Assembly (NCBI RefSeq): GCF_036379515.1
Contig: NZ_DASVGN010000016.1
Location: forward strand, 1-64,000
Length of the DNA: 64,000 nt
Origin: Castellaniella sp036379515
GTDB lineage: Bacteria; Pseudomonadota; Gammaproteobacteria; Burkholderiales; Burkholderiaceae_B
Direction: 5' to 3'
This document shows positions 16,931-25,709 of the stretch, piece after piece. Positions within the stretch are counted from its first letter, which is position 1. Each line of letters begins with the position of its first letter. The notes beneath the pieces were generated by a model, which had not been told where the DNA came from, made no database searches, and saw nothing but the letters and a program-made list of their open reading frames with translations. Made by a program: the position numbers and the translations under genes.

Positions 16931-18196
16931 ATGACAACAACGGGATTTGAAAGGCGCACATACCTCGCGCATGCACTCAAGTTTGCAGCAGCTGGAATCG
17001 CCACTGCAGTGGGGCTCGCGTGGTGCCCAGCCAGCACCGCAGCAACGGGAAGCAGTGCAAAACACGTCAGCGACATTACGATCGGAACCATTCTGCCCCT
17101 GACCGGCGCTACCGCACAGAATGGTGAAAACTCACTGCGTGGAATTCGACTCGCGGTGGAAGAGATCAATCAAGCAGGCGGCATCAAGTCGATGGGAGGC
17201 GCAAAGCTGAAGCTCACGGTGGCGGACGCAACGAGTGACCCTGCCAAGGCCGCGTCGGCAGCCATCAACTTTCTCTCGAAGAGTGAGAAGCCTCTTGCGA
17301 TGGTCGGTGCTTATGCAAGTGGCCTGACCGAAACCATCGCCCGCGTCACGGAGCGAGCTCGTATACCGCTGCTGAGCACCTCATTTGCGGACACTCTGAC
17401 GCAACAAGGCTACAAATTCTTCTTCCAGATCCCGGCGGCCGCGTCCAAGATGGGAACGGCACAATTCCGATACGCCTCGGAAGTCGCCAAAGCAAACAAC
17501 AGCTCGCTGAAGAAGATTGCAATCGTCTACGCAAACAACGCCTATGGGGCGAGCCAGGCGGCAGCTCTCAAGAAGCAAGCCGAAAGCAGCGGAGTCCAGG
17601 TTGCGCTCTACGCGGGGTACTCGCCAGACATCACCGATGCGAATCCGATCGTCGCCAAGATCCAGGCGTCCGGTGCAGACAGCATCTTTTCAATCGCTTA
17701 CGTGACGGACGGGGTCCTGCTGATGCGCGCTCTCAAGTCATCGGGCAGCACGCTGGCCATGTTTGGCGGAACCGGAGGTTACGTCACGCCAGACTTCCTG
17801 AAAGTGCTCGGATCGGCAGTCAACGGTGTCTTCAGCATCACCACGTCCAACCCGGACGACTACGGTGCCATTGGCGAGGCCTACCAAAAGAAATACGGCC
17901 AGTTCATGCCTCAAGAAGCGCATGACAACGCAGCTGCAGTCTTCATCATTGCACAAGCATTGGAAGAGCATCCCACGACAAACCCGGTTGCGCTGGCACA
18001 GACCTTGCACTCCGGCAAATACACGCTGGGCGCAGCGTCATCCATGCCCGGCGGATCTGTGGAATTCAACGCTTCCGGCGTGAACATCCACGCCGAGCCA
18101 CTGATGGTTCAATGGCAAGACGGCAAGCTGGTTGGGGTATGGCCAGCTAGCTTGGTCAAAGGCAAGCCGCAGTGGCCTGAAGCCAAGAAAAATTAG
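16931..18196 (+). CDS. Branched-chain-type ABC transporter substrate-binding protein
   Basis: A 421-residue periplasmic receptor of the LivK/HAAT type. The N-terminus (FERRTYLAHALKFAAAGIAT...ASTAATG) has a charged start and hydrophobic core, a secretion signal possibly routed by Tat because of the paired arginines. The mature protein begins DITIGTILPLTGATAQNGEN, the standard opening of this family, followed by the two alpha/beta lobes. It supplies ligand to the LivH/M/G/F-like proteins encoded next. A hairpin between this gene and the permease may keep receptor mRNA more abundant. The ligand is probably the amide or ureide hydrolysed by the cluster. Confidence 0.9.
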   Translation: MTTTGFERRTYLAHALKFAAAGIATAVGLAWCPASTAATGSSAKHVSDITIGTILPLTGATAQNGENSLRGIRLAVEEINQAGGIKSMGGAKLKLTVADATSDPAKAASAAINFLSKSEKPLAMVGAYASGLTETIARVTERARIPLLSTSFADTLTQQGYKFFFQIPAAASKMGTAQFRYASEVAKANNSSLKKIAIVYANNAYGASQAAALKKQAESSGVQVALYAGYSPDITDANPIVAKIQASGADSIFSIAYVTDGVLLMRALKSSGSTLAMFGGTGGYVTPDFLKVLGSAVNGVFSITTSNPDDYGAIGEAYQKKYGQFMPQEAHDNAAAVFIIAQALEEHPTTNPVALAQTLHSGKYTLGAASSMPGGSVEFNASGVNIHAEPLMVQWQDGKLVGVWPASLVKGKPQWPEAKKN

Positions 18197-18224
18197 GCCG
18201 GCCTGCACTACCGCACCTCGCAGT

Positions 18225-18255
18225 GGCACCTCCTGGGCGCCATCGGCGAGGTGCC
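18225..18255 (+). other. Intercistronic stem-loop after the receptor gene
   Basis: GGCACCTC (18225-18232) pairs exactly with GAGGTGCC (18248-18255) around a 15-base loop. There is no T tract, so it is more likely an mRNA-stabilising or processing hairpin between the receptor gene and the downstream permease genes than a terminator. Confidence 0.55.
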
Positions 18256-18338
18256 CTGCCACACCACTCGCCTGTCCAACTTGTCGCCAAAGTATCGAGA
18301 CAGCCACTGTGTAAAGTGACGATAGGATAACGAAAAGT

Positions 18339-19226
18339 ATGCTGCACCTAATACTGCAGTCGATCACGAACGGGATACTGATAGGAAGTGTCTATGGTCT
18401 TATTTCTGTGGGCCTGACACTGATGTTCGGCGTCATGAACATTGTCAACTTCGCCCAAGGCGAATATCTGATGATTGGCATGATGCTGGCATACCTTCTG
18501 AGCACTGCTCTCAAACTCGACCCGCTCATCATCGCCCCATTGGTTGGTGTCCTTGGCTTTCTGTTTGGCATGTTGAGCGAGCGCCTGGTGATAGAGCCAA
18601 TCATAAAGGCCCCCCAATCAGCACAAATCATTGCCACGGTTGGCTTGAGCCTGATCCTTGCGAACGGCGTCGCAGTGATCACAGGAAACAATTTCCTGAG
18701 CGTCACCACCCCCTACCAAAACGAGACCTTTGACATCTTCGGACTGACGTTCTCTGCCAGCTTCGTCTACGCCGCAATCTGCGCACTCATCATGGCAACC
18801 CTGTTGAGCCTCTTTTTGAACAAGACGCGGTATGGCAAAGCGATGCGTGCGACCTCTCAGAACAGATCGGCAGTCCAGCTGATGGGCATAAACCCGCGCT
18901 GGATGTACATGCTCGCTTTCGGGATCGGCTCGGCGCTCACCATGATCGCGGGGGCCGTGATATTACCGTACACCTTGACCTACCCCTACATCGGCCAGCA
19001 TTTCATTCTCATCATGTTCACAGTCGTCGTGCTTGGTGGGCTGGGATCAGTACGTGGCGCGATAGTGGCCGGCCTGGTTGTGGGAGTCATCCAGTCTGCG
19101 TCTACCCTGGTGCTACCTATAGAGATCCAGAATCTTCCGGTCTTCATCGTTTTCTTCTTTGCACTCGTCCTCATTCCGGGTGGCGTACTGAAACGCCTTC
19201 AGCGAGGGAGACTGAATCATGACTAA
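18339..19226 (+). CDS. Branched-chain-type ABC transporter permease (LivH-like)
   Basis: A 295-residue inner membrane permease of the LivH family. The N-terminus ITNGILIGSVYGLISVGLTL is diagnostic, and MFGVMNIVNFAQGEYLMIG and the late LGGLGSVRGAIVAGLVVG loop, which contacts the ATPase, are as expected. About eight hydrophobic helices are visible. Its last bases overlap the start of the second permease gene, so the two are translationally coupled and form the heterodimeric channel. Confidence 0.93.
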   Translation: MLHLILQSITNGILIGSVYGLISVGLTLMFGVMNIVNFAQGEYLMIGMMLAYLLSTALKLDPLIIAPLVGVLGFLFGMLSERLVIEPIIKAPQSAQIIATVGLSLILANGVAVITGNNFLSVTTPYQNETFDIFGLTFSASFVYAAICALIMATLLSLFLNKTRYGKAMRATSQNRSAVQLMGINPRWMYMLAFGIGSALTMIAGAVILPYTLTYPYIGQHFILIMFTVVVLGGLGSVRGAIVAGLVVGVIQSASTLVLPIEIQNLPVFIVFFFALVLIPGGVLKRLQRGRLNHD

Positions 19227-20214
19227 GCAAGCGACCCGTCGACCCAGCGGCCTGAGGATAGCAGGATGGATCGTATTCCTCGTCATCCTGTTCACCATGC
19301 CTCTCTATCTTTCCAGCGAATACGACCTGAGGCTTGCCGTCCTCGTGTGTCTGCTCGGAAGCGCCTCGATAGGATGGAATCTACTTGGTGGTTACGCGAA
19401 CCAGATCTCTCTGGGGCACATCACGTTCTTCGGTATCGGGATGTACACAGTGGCGATCTTTCAATCTTCGCTGCACCTCAGCCCGTGGCTAGCGATACCC
19501 GTGGCAATCATCCTGTCACTCATGGTCGCTGCCCTGATAGGCTGGCCCAGCTTCCAACTATCCGGCCACTATTTCGCGCTCGCGACACTTGCACTTCTAC
19601 CCGTCTCGGAACTGGTGGCCAGCGGTTGGGAAAGCCTCACCGGAGGTGCCCGGGGAATATCCGTACCAATCCTTCCGTCGGGCCTCTCGACACTGCAATT
19701 CGACACGCCCGAACCATTCTTCTACGTGTCAGCAGTCTTCCTGGTCATTTCTTTACTGGTTGCCCGCACCGTCAGCTTCTCGACACTCGGCATGCGTCTG
19801 GCAGCCATACGCTCAAACCCAGAAGCCGCAACCCTGGCTGGCGTGAACCAGTTCCGATCGAAAATGATCTCATTGCTGATCAGCGCCGCGCTGGTTGCAA
19901 TCGCCGGATCTCTGTACGGCGCCTTCCTCCAGTACGTGGACCCCAGGACGGCATTTTCGTGGGACACCACACTGAACCTGGTGCTCTTTGCAATCGTGGG
20001 CGGACTGCAATTCTGGTGGGGCCCCCTCCTTGGAGCGGCCATCCTCATCCCGATCAACGAGTACGCCTCACTGCAGCTGAGCGGTAATTTCGCTGCACTT
20101 GGGCAACTGTCATATGGCGTGATCCTCTTGCTGTTGGTCATCTTCCAACCCCGAGGGGTAGGCGGCCTGCTGCAGGCCGGAATTCGAAGACTCACCGGGA
20201 GTGCCGCGAAATGA
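19219..20214 (+). CDS. Branched-chain-type ABC transporter permease (LivM-like)
   Basis: A 331-residue second permease. It carries the LivM signatures LGSASIGWNLLGGYANQISL, GHITFFGIGMYTVAIF and the ATPase-facing ALVAIAGSLYGAFLQYVDPR region. Multiple hydrophobic helices span the protein. It overlaps the LivH-like gene by 8 bases at its start and the LivG-like gene by 4 bases at its end, typical of a stoichiometric ABC operon. Confidence 0.93.
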   Translation: MTKQATRRPSGLRIAGWIVFLVILFTMPLYLSSEYDLRLAVLVCLLGSASIGWNLLGGYANQISLGHITFFGIGMYTVAIFQSSLHLSPWLAIPVAIILSLMVAALIGWPSFQLSGHYFALATLALLPVSELVASGWESLTGGARGISVPILPSGLSTLQFDTPEPFFYVSAVFLVISLLVARTVSFSTLGMRLAAIRSNPEAATLAGVNQFRSKMISLLISAALVAIAGSLYGAFLQYVDPRTAFSWDTTLNLVLFAIVGGLQFWWGPLLGAAILIPINEYASLQLSGNFAALGQLSYGVILLLLVIFQPRGVGGLLQAGIRRLTGSAAK

Positions 20215-20933
20215 GCGACCCCATACTCCGGATAGACAACATAGACCAGCACTTCGCCGGCTTGCATGCCTTGAAGCACGTGAGCTTCAACCTCACCGAG
20301 GGCGAAATACTCGGCATCATAGGCCCGAATGGGGCCGGGAAATCCACACTATTCAACGCGATCGTCGGCACAGTCCCCCCAGTCTCCGGGGCGGTCTGGT
20401 TCAGGGATCAAAACGTCGTCGGAATGCCGACACACAAGATCGCGCAACTCGGAATCGCAAAAACATCTCAAAGCGTGCAAGTGTTCGGAGAGATGACCGC
20501 GCGGGACAACGTCGCAGTTGCGGCGCTTCTTGGCAGAAATTCTGTCGCATCGGCGCGAACGGCTGCGCAGGCCGAACTCGAATTCTGGGGGCTCGGAAGG
20601 CTCGCCGACAACCTGGCTCAGGATCTCCCTCTGGCTCAAAGGTCTCTACTCGAACTGGCCCGAGCAATGATGCTCAGCCCGCAGATCCTGTTGGTCGACG
20701 AAGTCATGGCGGGCCTGAATGAAAGCGAGGTGGACGACATCTTGTCCAGACTGATGCGTATCAACAAGGAACGCGGCGTGAGTCTGATGGTCATCGAGCA
20801 CAACATGAGGGCACTGATGAAGGTCTCTTCACAAATCCTCGCCCTCGACTACGGAGCGGTGCTCACGATGGGCAAACCTGAAGAGGTCAGCCACCACAAG
20901 CAGGTGGTGGAAGCGTACCTGGGAGCAGACTGA
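20211..20933 (+). CDS. Branched-chain-type ABC transporter ATPase (LivG-like)
   Basis: A 240-residue ATP-binding subunit. Walker A is GPNGAGKSTLFNAI and Walker B is QILLVDEVMAGLNESEVDDI. The H loop is MVIEHNMRALMKVS. The signature region reads LAQDLPLAQRSLLELARAMM, so the usual LSGGQ/LSYGQ is not conserved; partner LivF has a canonical one, and one good composite site may be enough. It is joined to LivM by an ATGA overlap and followed immediately by the LivF-like gene. It energises import of the cluster's substrate. Confidence 0.9.
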   Translation: MSDPILRIDNIDQHFAGLHALKHVSFNLTEGEILGIIGPNGAGKSTLFNAIVGTVPPVSGAVWFRDQNVVGMPTHKIAQLGIAKTSQSVQVFGEMTARDNVAVAALLGRNSVASARTAAQAELEFWGLGRLADNLAQDLPLAQRSLLELARAMMLSPQILLVDEVMAGLNESEVDDILSRLMRINKERGVSLMVIEHNMRALMKVSSQILALDYGAVLTMGKPEEVSHHKQVVEAYLGAD

Positions 20934-21641
20934 ATGAGCCTGGAGATCAAAGAATTGCGCGCCGGATACGGCAAGATCGAGGCACTGCACGGCATATCCC
21001 TCCAAGTAGGAGACGGTGACTACGTCGCAGTGGTTGGTGCCAACGGAGCGGGCAAGTCCACCTTGCTCAAAGCCATCTCCGGTACGGTCCAATCCTTCGG
21101 AGGGTCAATCTCATTTGACGGCAAATTGCTGACGAAAATGCCGGCCCATGAGATCCCGACGCACCGGATTGCTCACGTGCCCGAGGGCCGACAAATATTC
21201 CCGGCACTCAGTGTCTTCGACAACCTCATGTTGGGTGCGTGGCTGGTCAAGGACGACACGCAACGCTCAGACAGGCTGGCGCTGGTGTATGACCTGTTTC
21301 CGCGACTGAAAGAACGCGCCAGCCAGATGGCCGGAACTCTATCTGGAGGGGAGCAGCAAATGGTCGCCGTGGGTCGAGCCCTGATGCTGGGCCCCCGGCT
21401 CATCATGCTGGACGAACCCTCTCAGGGCCTGGCTCCAAAACTGGTCAACGAGATGTACGAGCGGCTGAAGCAGGTCCACGAACTGGGAACCAGCGTACTT
21501 CTGGTCGAGCAAAACACCACGTCAGCACTCAAATACTCGGCAAGAGCCTATGTCATGGAGCGTGGGAAGATCATCCTGAGCGGCCCCTCCGAAGAGCTCC
21601 GCGACAAGGAAGAAATCAGGCGAGCATATCTGGGAATCTGA
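20934..21641 (+). CDS. Branched-chain-type ABC transporter ATPase (LivF-like)
   Basis: A 235-residue ATP-binding subunit with Walker A GANGAGKSTLLKAI, a canonical signature LSGGEQQMVAVGRALM and Walker B RLIMLDEPSQGLAPKLV. The VPEGRQIFPALSVFDNLMLG block is characteristic of LivF. Its ATG directly abuts the stop codon of the LivG-like gene. It completes a five-component importer placed between hydrolase genes in one operon, so transport and breakdown are probably co-regulated. Confidence 0.93.
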   Translation: MSLEIKELRAGYGKIEALHGISLQVGDGDYVAVVGANGAGKSTLLKAISGTVQSFGGSISFDGKLLTKMPAHEIPTHRIAHVPEGRQIFPALSVFDNLMLGAWLVKDDTQRSDRLALVYDLFPRLKERASQMAGTLSGGEQQMVAVGRALMLGPRLIMLDEPSQGLAPKLVNEMYERLKQVHELGTSVLLVEQNTTSALKYSARAYVMERGKIILSGPSEELRDKEEIRRAYLGI

Positions 21642-21670
21642 AACCACACTGGACAAATACGGAGGGCCGA

Positions 21671-23008
21671 ATGCCATCTGTTTCACTTTTGGACCAGGCG
21701 GTCGACACCGCCTCAGGCATTGAAATTGCCAAAGTTCCCGGCAAGGCTCTGGAGCGCGCTGGGCACATCATCGCTGACACCATCGGCGTGAGTTGCGCAG
21801 GGCATCGGCAACCCGAAATGATCCGGCTGCTCGACATCGAGAAGCGCCTCGAGACGGTGGGGGAAGACTTTCGGCACTGTTCCAGGGTGTTCAGTGGTCT
21901 TCTGATCCACGCAGAACCGCAGACGGCAGCTTTCCTGAACGCCACCGCCGGCAGTTTCGTGGAGCTCGATGAAGGCATGCGCCCTACCGGGCACCCAGGG
22001 ATGCAGGTCGTGATCCCCGCAGTGGCGATGGCCGAGTCGGGCGCGGTCTCTGGAGAAACGCTACTGCGAGCAGTGCTGGCGGGCTACGAAGTCACCGCAA
22101 GATTGTTCACGGCCTATCGACTTCGGTACCCCACTCACCCCCACGGCCATTTTGGCGCAGTGGGCGGAGCAGTCGCCGTTGCGACGATCCTCGGGCGAGA
22201 TCCCGTAGAAGCGGCACGGGTCGCGGCAACCAGTCCCATCCTTTCCGTTTGGGATGCCTGCTTCGAAGGCGCGACGGCCAGGAATACATGGATGGGAAGT
22301 GCTGCCCGCTGGGCGATCCGGTCGTCAGACCTGGTGGAGGCGGGATTTACGGGTTCACCCACGAGCCTGGAGTCGTCCTTCGGAAAAATCGCAGGTGAAC
22401 TCGTCAACCCAAGTGCACTGACCGCCCCACTGGACTATGCGCATCTCGGGCTCACCCGAAATTACTTCAAGATCCACAGTGCATGCGCTCTGAGTCACGC
22501 CGCAATCGACGCAGTCATGAAATTGCCCGCCTTCGATGCAGACGATATCAGCCAAATACACGTCGAGACCGTGAGCAACAACCTCAAGTTGAACCGCCAA
22601 TCCGAACCCAACGCTTTGTCTGCCAGATTTTCTCTACCCTATGTGGTCGCCGCTGCCGCATTGCGCCGTCCACTGGATGCCGACGGCTTCCGATTCGAAG
22701 CGAAAACGGCACGTCTCGCGGAACGTGTGGACGTAAAGGTTACCGACGATCTGGAAGCCAAATGGCCGGACGATTCCCCGGCACGGATCACATTCGTCAC
22801 CTCAGACGGAAAAAGGCACACCACCCAGGTGGACAACCCCCACGGACACTACCACGATCCCTTAAGCGGGGAAGAAGTACGACAGAAGTTTGAAAGCCTG
22901 GTCGGCCACCACGGCACTGCCCAGGCGTGGTGGAAGCGCCTGACCAGCCTCTCAAGAATCACGGACTGCTCCCAGCTATTCTCAGAAAGCGTTGATCATG
23001 CAAGTTAG
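21671..23008 (+). CDS. MmgE/PrpD family protein
   Basis: A 445-residue member of the MmgE/PrpD superfamily, which includes 2-methylcitrate dehydratase and cis-aconitate decarboxylase. Recognisable pieces are AGHIIADTIGVSCAGH near the N-terminus, NATAGSFVELDEGMRPTGHP, the middle HGHFGAVGGAVAVATILG, and YFKIHSACALSHAAIDAVM. Members act on small di- and tricarboxylates, and many have unknown substrates. Its last 11 bases overlap the asparaginase gene. In this context it may dehydrate or isomerise a carboxylate released from the ureide pathway; that is inference. Confidence 0.87.
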   Translation: MPSVSLLDQAVDTASGIEIAKVPGKALERAGHIIADTIGVSCAGHRQPEMIRLLDIEKRLETVGEDFRHCSRVFSGLLIHAEPQTAAFLNATAGSFVELDEGMRPTGHPGMQVVIPAVAMAESGAVSGETLLRAVLAGYEVTARLFTAYRLRYPTHPHGHFGAVGGAVAVATILGRDPVEAARVAATSPILSVWDACFEGATARNTWMGSAARWAIRSSDLVEAGFTGSPTSLESSFGKIAGELVNPSALTAPLDYAHLGLTRNYFKIHSACALSHAAIDAVMKLPAFDADDISQIHVETVSNNLKLNRQSEPNALSARFSLPYVVAAAALRRPLDADGFRFEAKTARLAERVDVKVTDDLEAKWPDDSPARITFVTSDGKRHTTQVDNPHGHYHDPLSGEEVRQKFESLVGHHGTAQAWWKRLTSLSRITDCSQLFSESVDHAS

Positions 23009-23960
23009 CCTGCTCGCAACCGGGGGAACTATTTCCACAAAGCCACACGAGTCAGGCGCAACCCCCGAACTCGAGGCCGAATCACTGGCGTCCTCCGCGC
23101 AGCTCGCCGGCAAAGCCGTCAGCATTCGCGCACGCGACGTTGCGCGCATCTCGAGCCGAAGCGTTACGCCACAAACGATGTGGGCGCTTGCAAAAGCCGT
23201 CGAAGACGAAATCCGCTGCGGGTCTGACGGAATCATCATCACACACGGAACCGACACACTGGAGGAAACCGCTTACGCGCTTTCGCTCCTGCTCCAGACC
23301 CCCGTCCCCGTGGTACTCACAGGCGCAATGAGAGTCCCAGCCTCACCAGGTGCGGATGGTCCCGCAAATCTGGCTGCCGCTGCCGCAGTGGCCACAACCC
23401 CACTTTTTGCTGCGTACGGCCCCGTCGTGGTTCACCAGGATGAAATCCATCTTGCCCGCTGGGTGACAAAATTTCACAGCACCCATGTGGCTGCTTTCGA
23501 ATCCCCTTCGGCGGGGCCCATTGGCCTGGTGGTAGAAGGCAAAGCGGTGCCTCTCGCCGGCCCGCTGCCGTCGCCGCGACTGACACGTGTATGCGCACCC
23601 GACAAGCGTGTCGAACTGCTGTGGGCAGCTGCGGGCTCGGACGGCGTACTCGTGAACGCAATCAGAGACCAAATCGACGGTCTGGTCGTCGCCGGACTCG
23701 GCGGTGGCCACGTCCCGCCACCACTCGCGGAAGCGCTCGTGAGCACTGTGTCGGCGGGCATCCCCGTCGTCCTCGCGAGCCGCTGCCCCAACCCGATGGT
23801 TCTGGACAGCACCTACGGCGGCGTGGGAGGCGAAATACATCTTCTGAAGTCGGGCCTTGTCTCCGCAGGCAATCTGTCTGCGATCAAGGCCAGGCTGAAA
23901 CTGATCTTCGGATTGTCTGCGGGCCTTACAGGCAACGACCTGTTTGGTTCCGAAGGATAG
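22998..23960 (+). CDS. L-asparaginase family amidohydrolase
   Basis: A 320-residue type I/II asparaginase fold. The first catalytic threonine lies in LLATGGTISTKPH (T11), the second in GIIITHGTDTLEETAYALSL, and the VPVVLTGAMRVPASPGADGP segment is conserved. The enzyme would deamidate asparagine, glutamine or a related amide. No signal peptide is seen, so it is probably cytoplasmic. The start is taken at the ATG at 22998; a TTG six bases earlier is an alternative. With the racemase and carbamoylase nearby, the pathway may lead to aspartate. Confidence 0.87.
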   Translation: MQVSLLATGGTISTKPHESGATPELEAESLASSAQLAGKAVSIRARDVARISSRSVTPQTMWALAKAVEDEIRCGSDGIIITHGTDTLEETAYALSLLLQTPVPVVLTGAMRVPASPGADGPANLAAAAAVATTPLFAAYGPVVVHQDEIHLARWVTKFHSTHVAAFESPSAGPIGLVVEGKAVPLAGPLPSPRLTRVCAPDKRVELLWAAAGSDGVLVNAIRDQIDGLVVAGLGGGHVPPPLAEALVSTVSAGIPVVLASRCPNPMVLDSTYGGVGGEIHLLKSGLVSAGNLSAIKARLKLIFGLSAGLTGNDLFGSEG

Positions 23961-24033
23961 GTTAACGGAGACCTCGGGACGATCAGGCACCAAGCCTGCA
24001 ACATCCAGTTGAATTATCGAAGGATGGCAAATC

Positions 24034-24951
24034 ATGACTATGGAACGCAAAACTTTACTCGACACCCACCGGCGCTATCAGTATTCGGCAATCTGCGATC
24101 GGCCCACCTATGAATGGCCAGGCGGAAAGCGGCTCGCCCTGCACTTCAGCCTGAACATAGAACATTTCATCTTTGGGGCCGGGATCGGCAACGACTATGC
24201 GGTTGCACAGCCACAGCCCAACATCAGAAGCTTCGGCTGGCGCGACTACGGCAATCGTGTCGGTGCGATCAGGTTGCTGGATCTGGCAGATACTTACGAT
24301 TTCCAATATGGGCTGCTCGCGAACTCCGATGTCTACGCCTACTGCCCAGGCCTGATAGAGCGCTTCTCGGCCAAAGGTCACGAAATCGTCGGGCACGGCC
24401 GTACCGATTCTGAGCGACAGATAGATATGTCCGAAGAGACGGAGACCGCTTGCATCAAGGAAGTCACGGACACCATTCGTGACCGTGAGGGCCGGCCCCC
24501 AAAGGGCTGGCTGGCGCCTTACATTTGCCAGACCAGCCGCTCACTGGAGCTGTTGAAGGACAATGGATACGAGTACATGATGGACTGGCCGATCGACGAC
24601 CAACCCATCTGGTTCAGCACCAAGAACGGCCGGATATTGTCCATCCCCTACTCGCACGACCTGAACGACTCCATAGAATGCGTGTCCCGGCGAACACCAT
24701 CACAGCTGTTTTGTGACAACCTGGTCGATCAATTCGACGAGATGCTCTCCGAGTCGCATCAACGGCCACTAGTGATGAGCATCGTGCTGCACAGCTTCGT
24801 GCTTGGCCAGCCGTACCGGCTGCGTCAATTCCGCAAAGTGATAGAGCACATCATGCAACACCGCGACGAGATATGGCTTGCGACACCTGGACAGATTGCC
24901 GATCACGTGAAAACGCTGCCGCCCGGCACCGTCCCCGGTGACGACGCCTGA
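24034..24951 (+). CDS. NodB-fold polysaccharide deacetylase family hydrolase
   Basis: A 305-residue protein of the polysaccharide deacetylase superfamily, closer to the cytoplasmic subgroup containing PuuE-type allantoinases than to secreted chitin deacetylases. It lacks a signal peptide. Visible blocks are KRLALHFSLNIEHFIFGAG, DYGNRVGAIRLLDLADTYDF, KGHEIVGHGRTDSERQIDMS and a late LVMSIVLHSFVLGQPYRL. The PuuE relation would fit a cyclic ureide pathway, because that enzyme hydrolyses a hydantoin ring. The usual D-H-H metal triad is only partly recognisable by eye, so the reaction remains open. It is followed after two bases by the racemase gene. Confidence 0.8.
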   Translation: MTMERKTLLDTHRRYQYSAICDRPTYEWPGGKRLALHFSLNIEHFIFGAGIGNDYAVAQPQPNIRSFGWRDYGNRVGAIRLLDLADTYDFQYGLLANSDVYAYCPGLIERFSAKGHEIVGHGRTDSERQIDMSEETETACIKEVTDTIRDREGRPPKGWLAPYICQTSRSLELLKDNGYEYMMDWPIDDQPIWFSTKNGRILSIPYSHDLNDSIECVSRRTPSQLFCDNLVDQFDEMLSESHQRPLVMSIVLHSFVLGQPYRLRQFRKVIEHIMQHRDEIWLATPGQIADHVKTLPPGTVPGDDA

Positions 24952-24953
24952 CA

Positions 24954-25709
24954 ATGACACAATTTCAACCACACGACAGCAGCAGGCCGCGCCTGGGGGT
25001 TCTTGGGGGCATGGGACCATTGGCCGGCGCCTCCTTTGCCGTTCGAATCGTCCAGCTCACAGCAGCCAGCAAGGACCAGGACCACATCCCCGTGATCCTC
25101 GTCAACGACCCCGACATCCCCGACCGATCGACCGCACATTTCGGCCAGGGTGACAGCCCTCTGCCGGCCATGATACGCGGTCTCCATACCCTGGAAAGCA
25201 CCGGTGTCGATTGCATTGCAATCCCCTGCAACACAGCACATTTGTGGTTTGAGGAGCTGCACCAGGCCAGTTCAAAACCCATCTTGCACATCGTTGACGC
25301 TGTCATTCACGACCTGCAGCGCCAGCAGACGCTCCAAGGGACTATCGGTCTCCTCGGGACACCTGCGACGCTGAAGACGAGGCTGTATCAGAACCGACTG
25401 GAATCGGCCGGGTACAAACCCATCATCCCGACGCAAACCGAAATACAGGAACTGCTGGTTCCCGCCATTGCAGCCGTCAAAGCCAACCGCGTCGACAAGG
25501 CATATGCGCCAATGATGCACGCCATCGATTTGCTCCGAGAGCGTGGCGCCGAATCAATCGTCCTGGGCTGCACCGAATTGCCTCTGGCCATCCCATATTC
25601 CCAAAGATCAAAAGTGGGAATTCCCCTGTCAGACTCAATCGATGCACTCGCACGCGAAGCCATCAGGTGGATCAATCAACAGGAGGCGTTGACGCAAGCT
25701 GTGCACTAA
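24954..25709 (+). CDS. Aspartate/glutamate racemase family protein
   Basis: A 251-residue two-lobed racemase with both catalytic cysteines: C92 in IAIPCNTAHLWF and C206 in IVLGCTELPLAIP. The N-terminus GVLGGMGPLAGASFAVRIV is typical of aspartate racemases. The family also contains hydantoin racemases and maleate isomerases. Here it would interconvert D and L forms, either of the amino acid released by the D-carbamoylase or of the hydantoin. It is the last gene of the plus-strand operon, and its stop overlaps that of the converging LysR gene. Confidence 0.88.
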   Translation: MTQFQPHDSSRPRLGVLGGMGPLAGASFAVRIVQLTAASKDQDHIPVILVNDPDIPDRSTAHFGQGDSPLPAMIRGLHTLESTGVDCIAIPCNTAHLWFEELHQASSKPILHIVDAVIHDLQRQQTLQGTIGLLGTPATLKTRLYQNRLESAGYKPIIPTQTEIQELLVPAIAAVKANRVDKAYAPMMHAIDLLRERGAESIVLGCTELPLAIPYSQRSKVGIPLSDSIDALAREAIRWINQQEALTQAVH

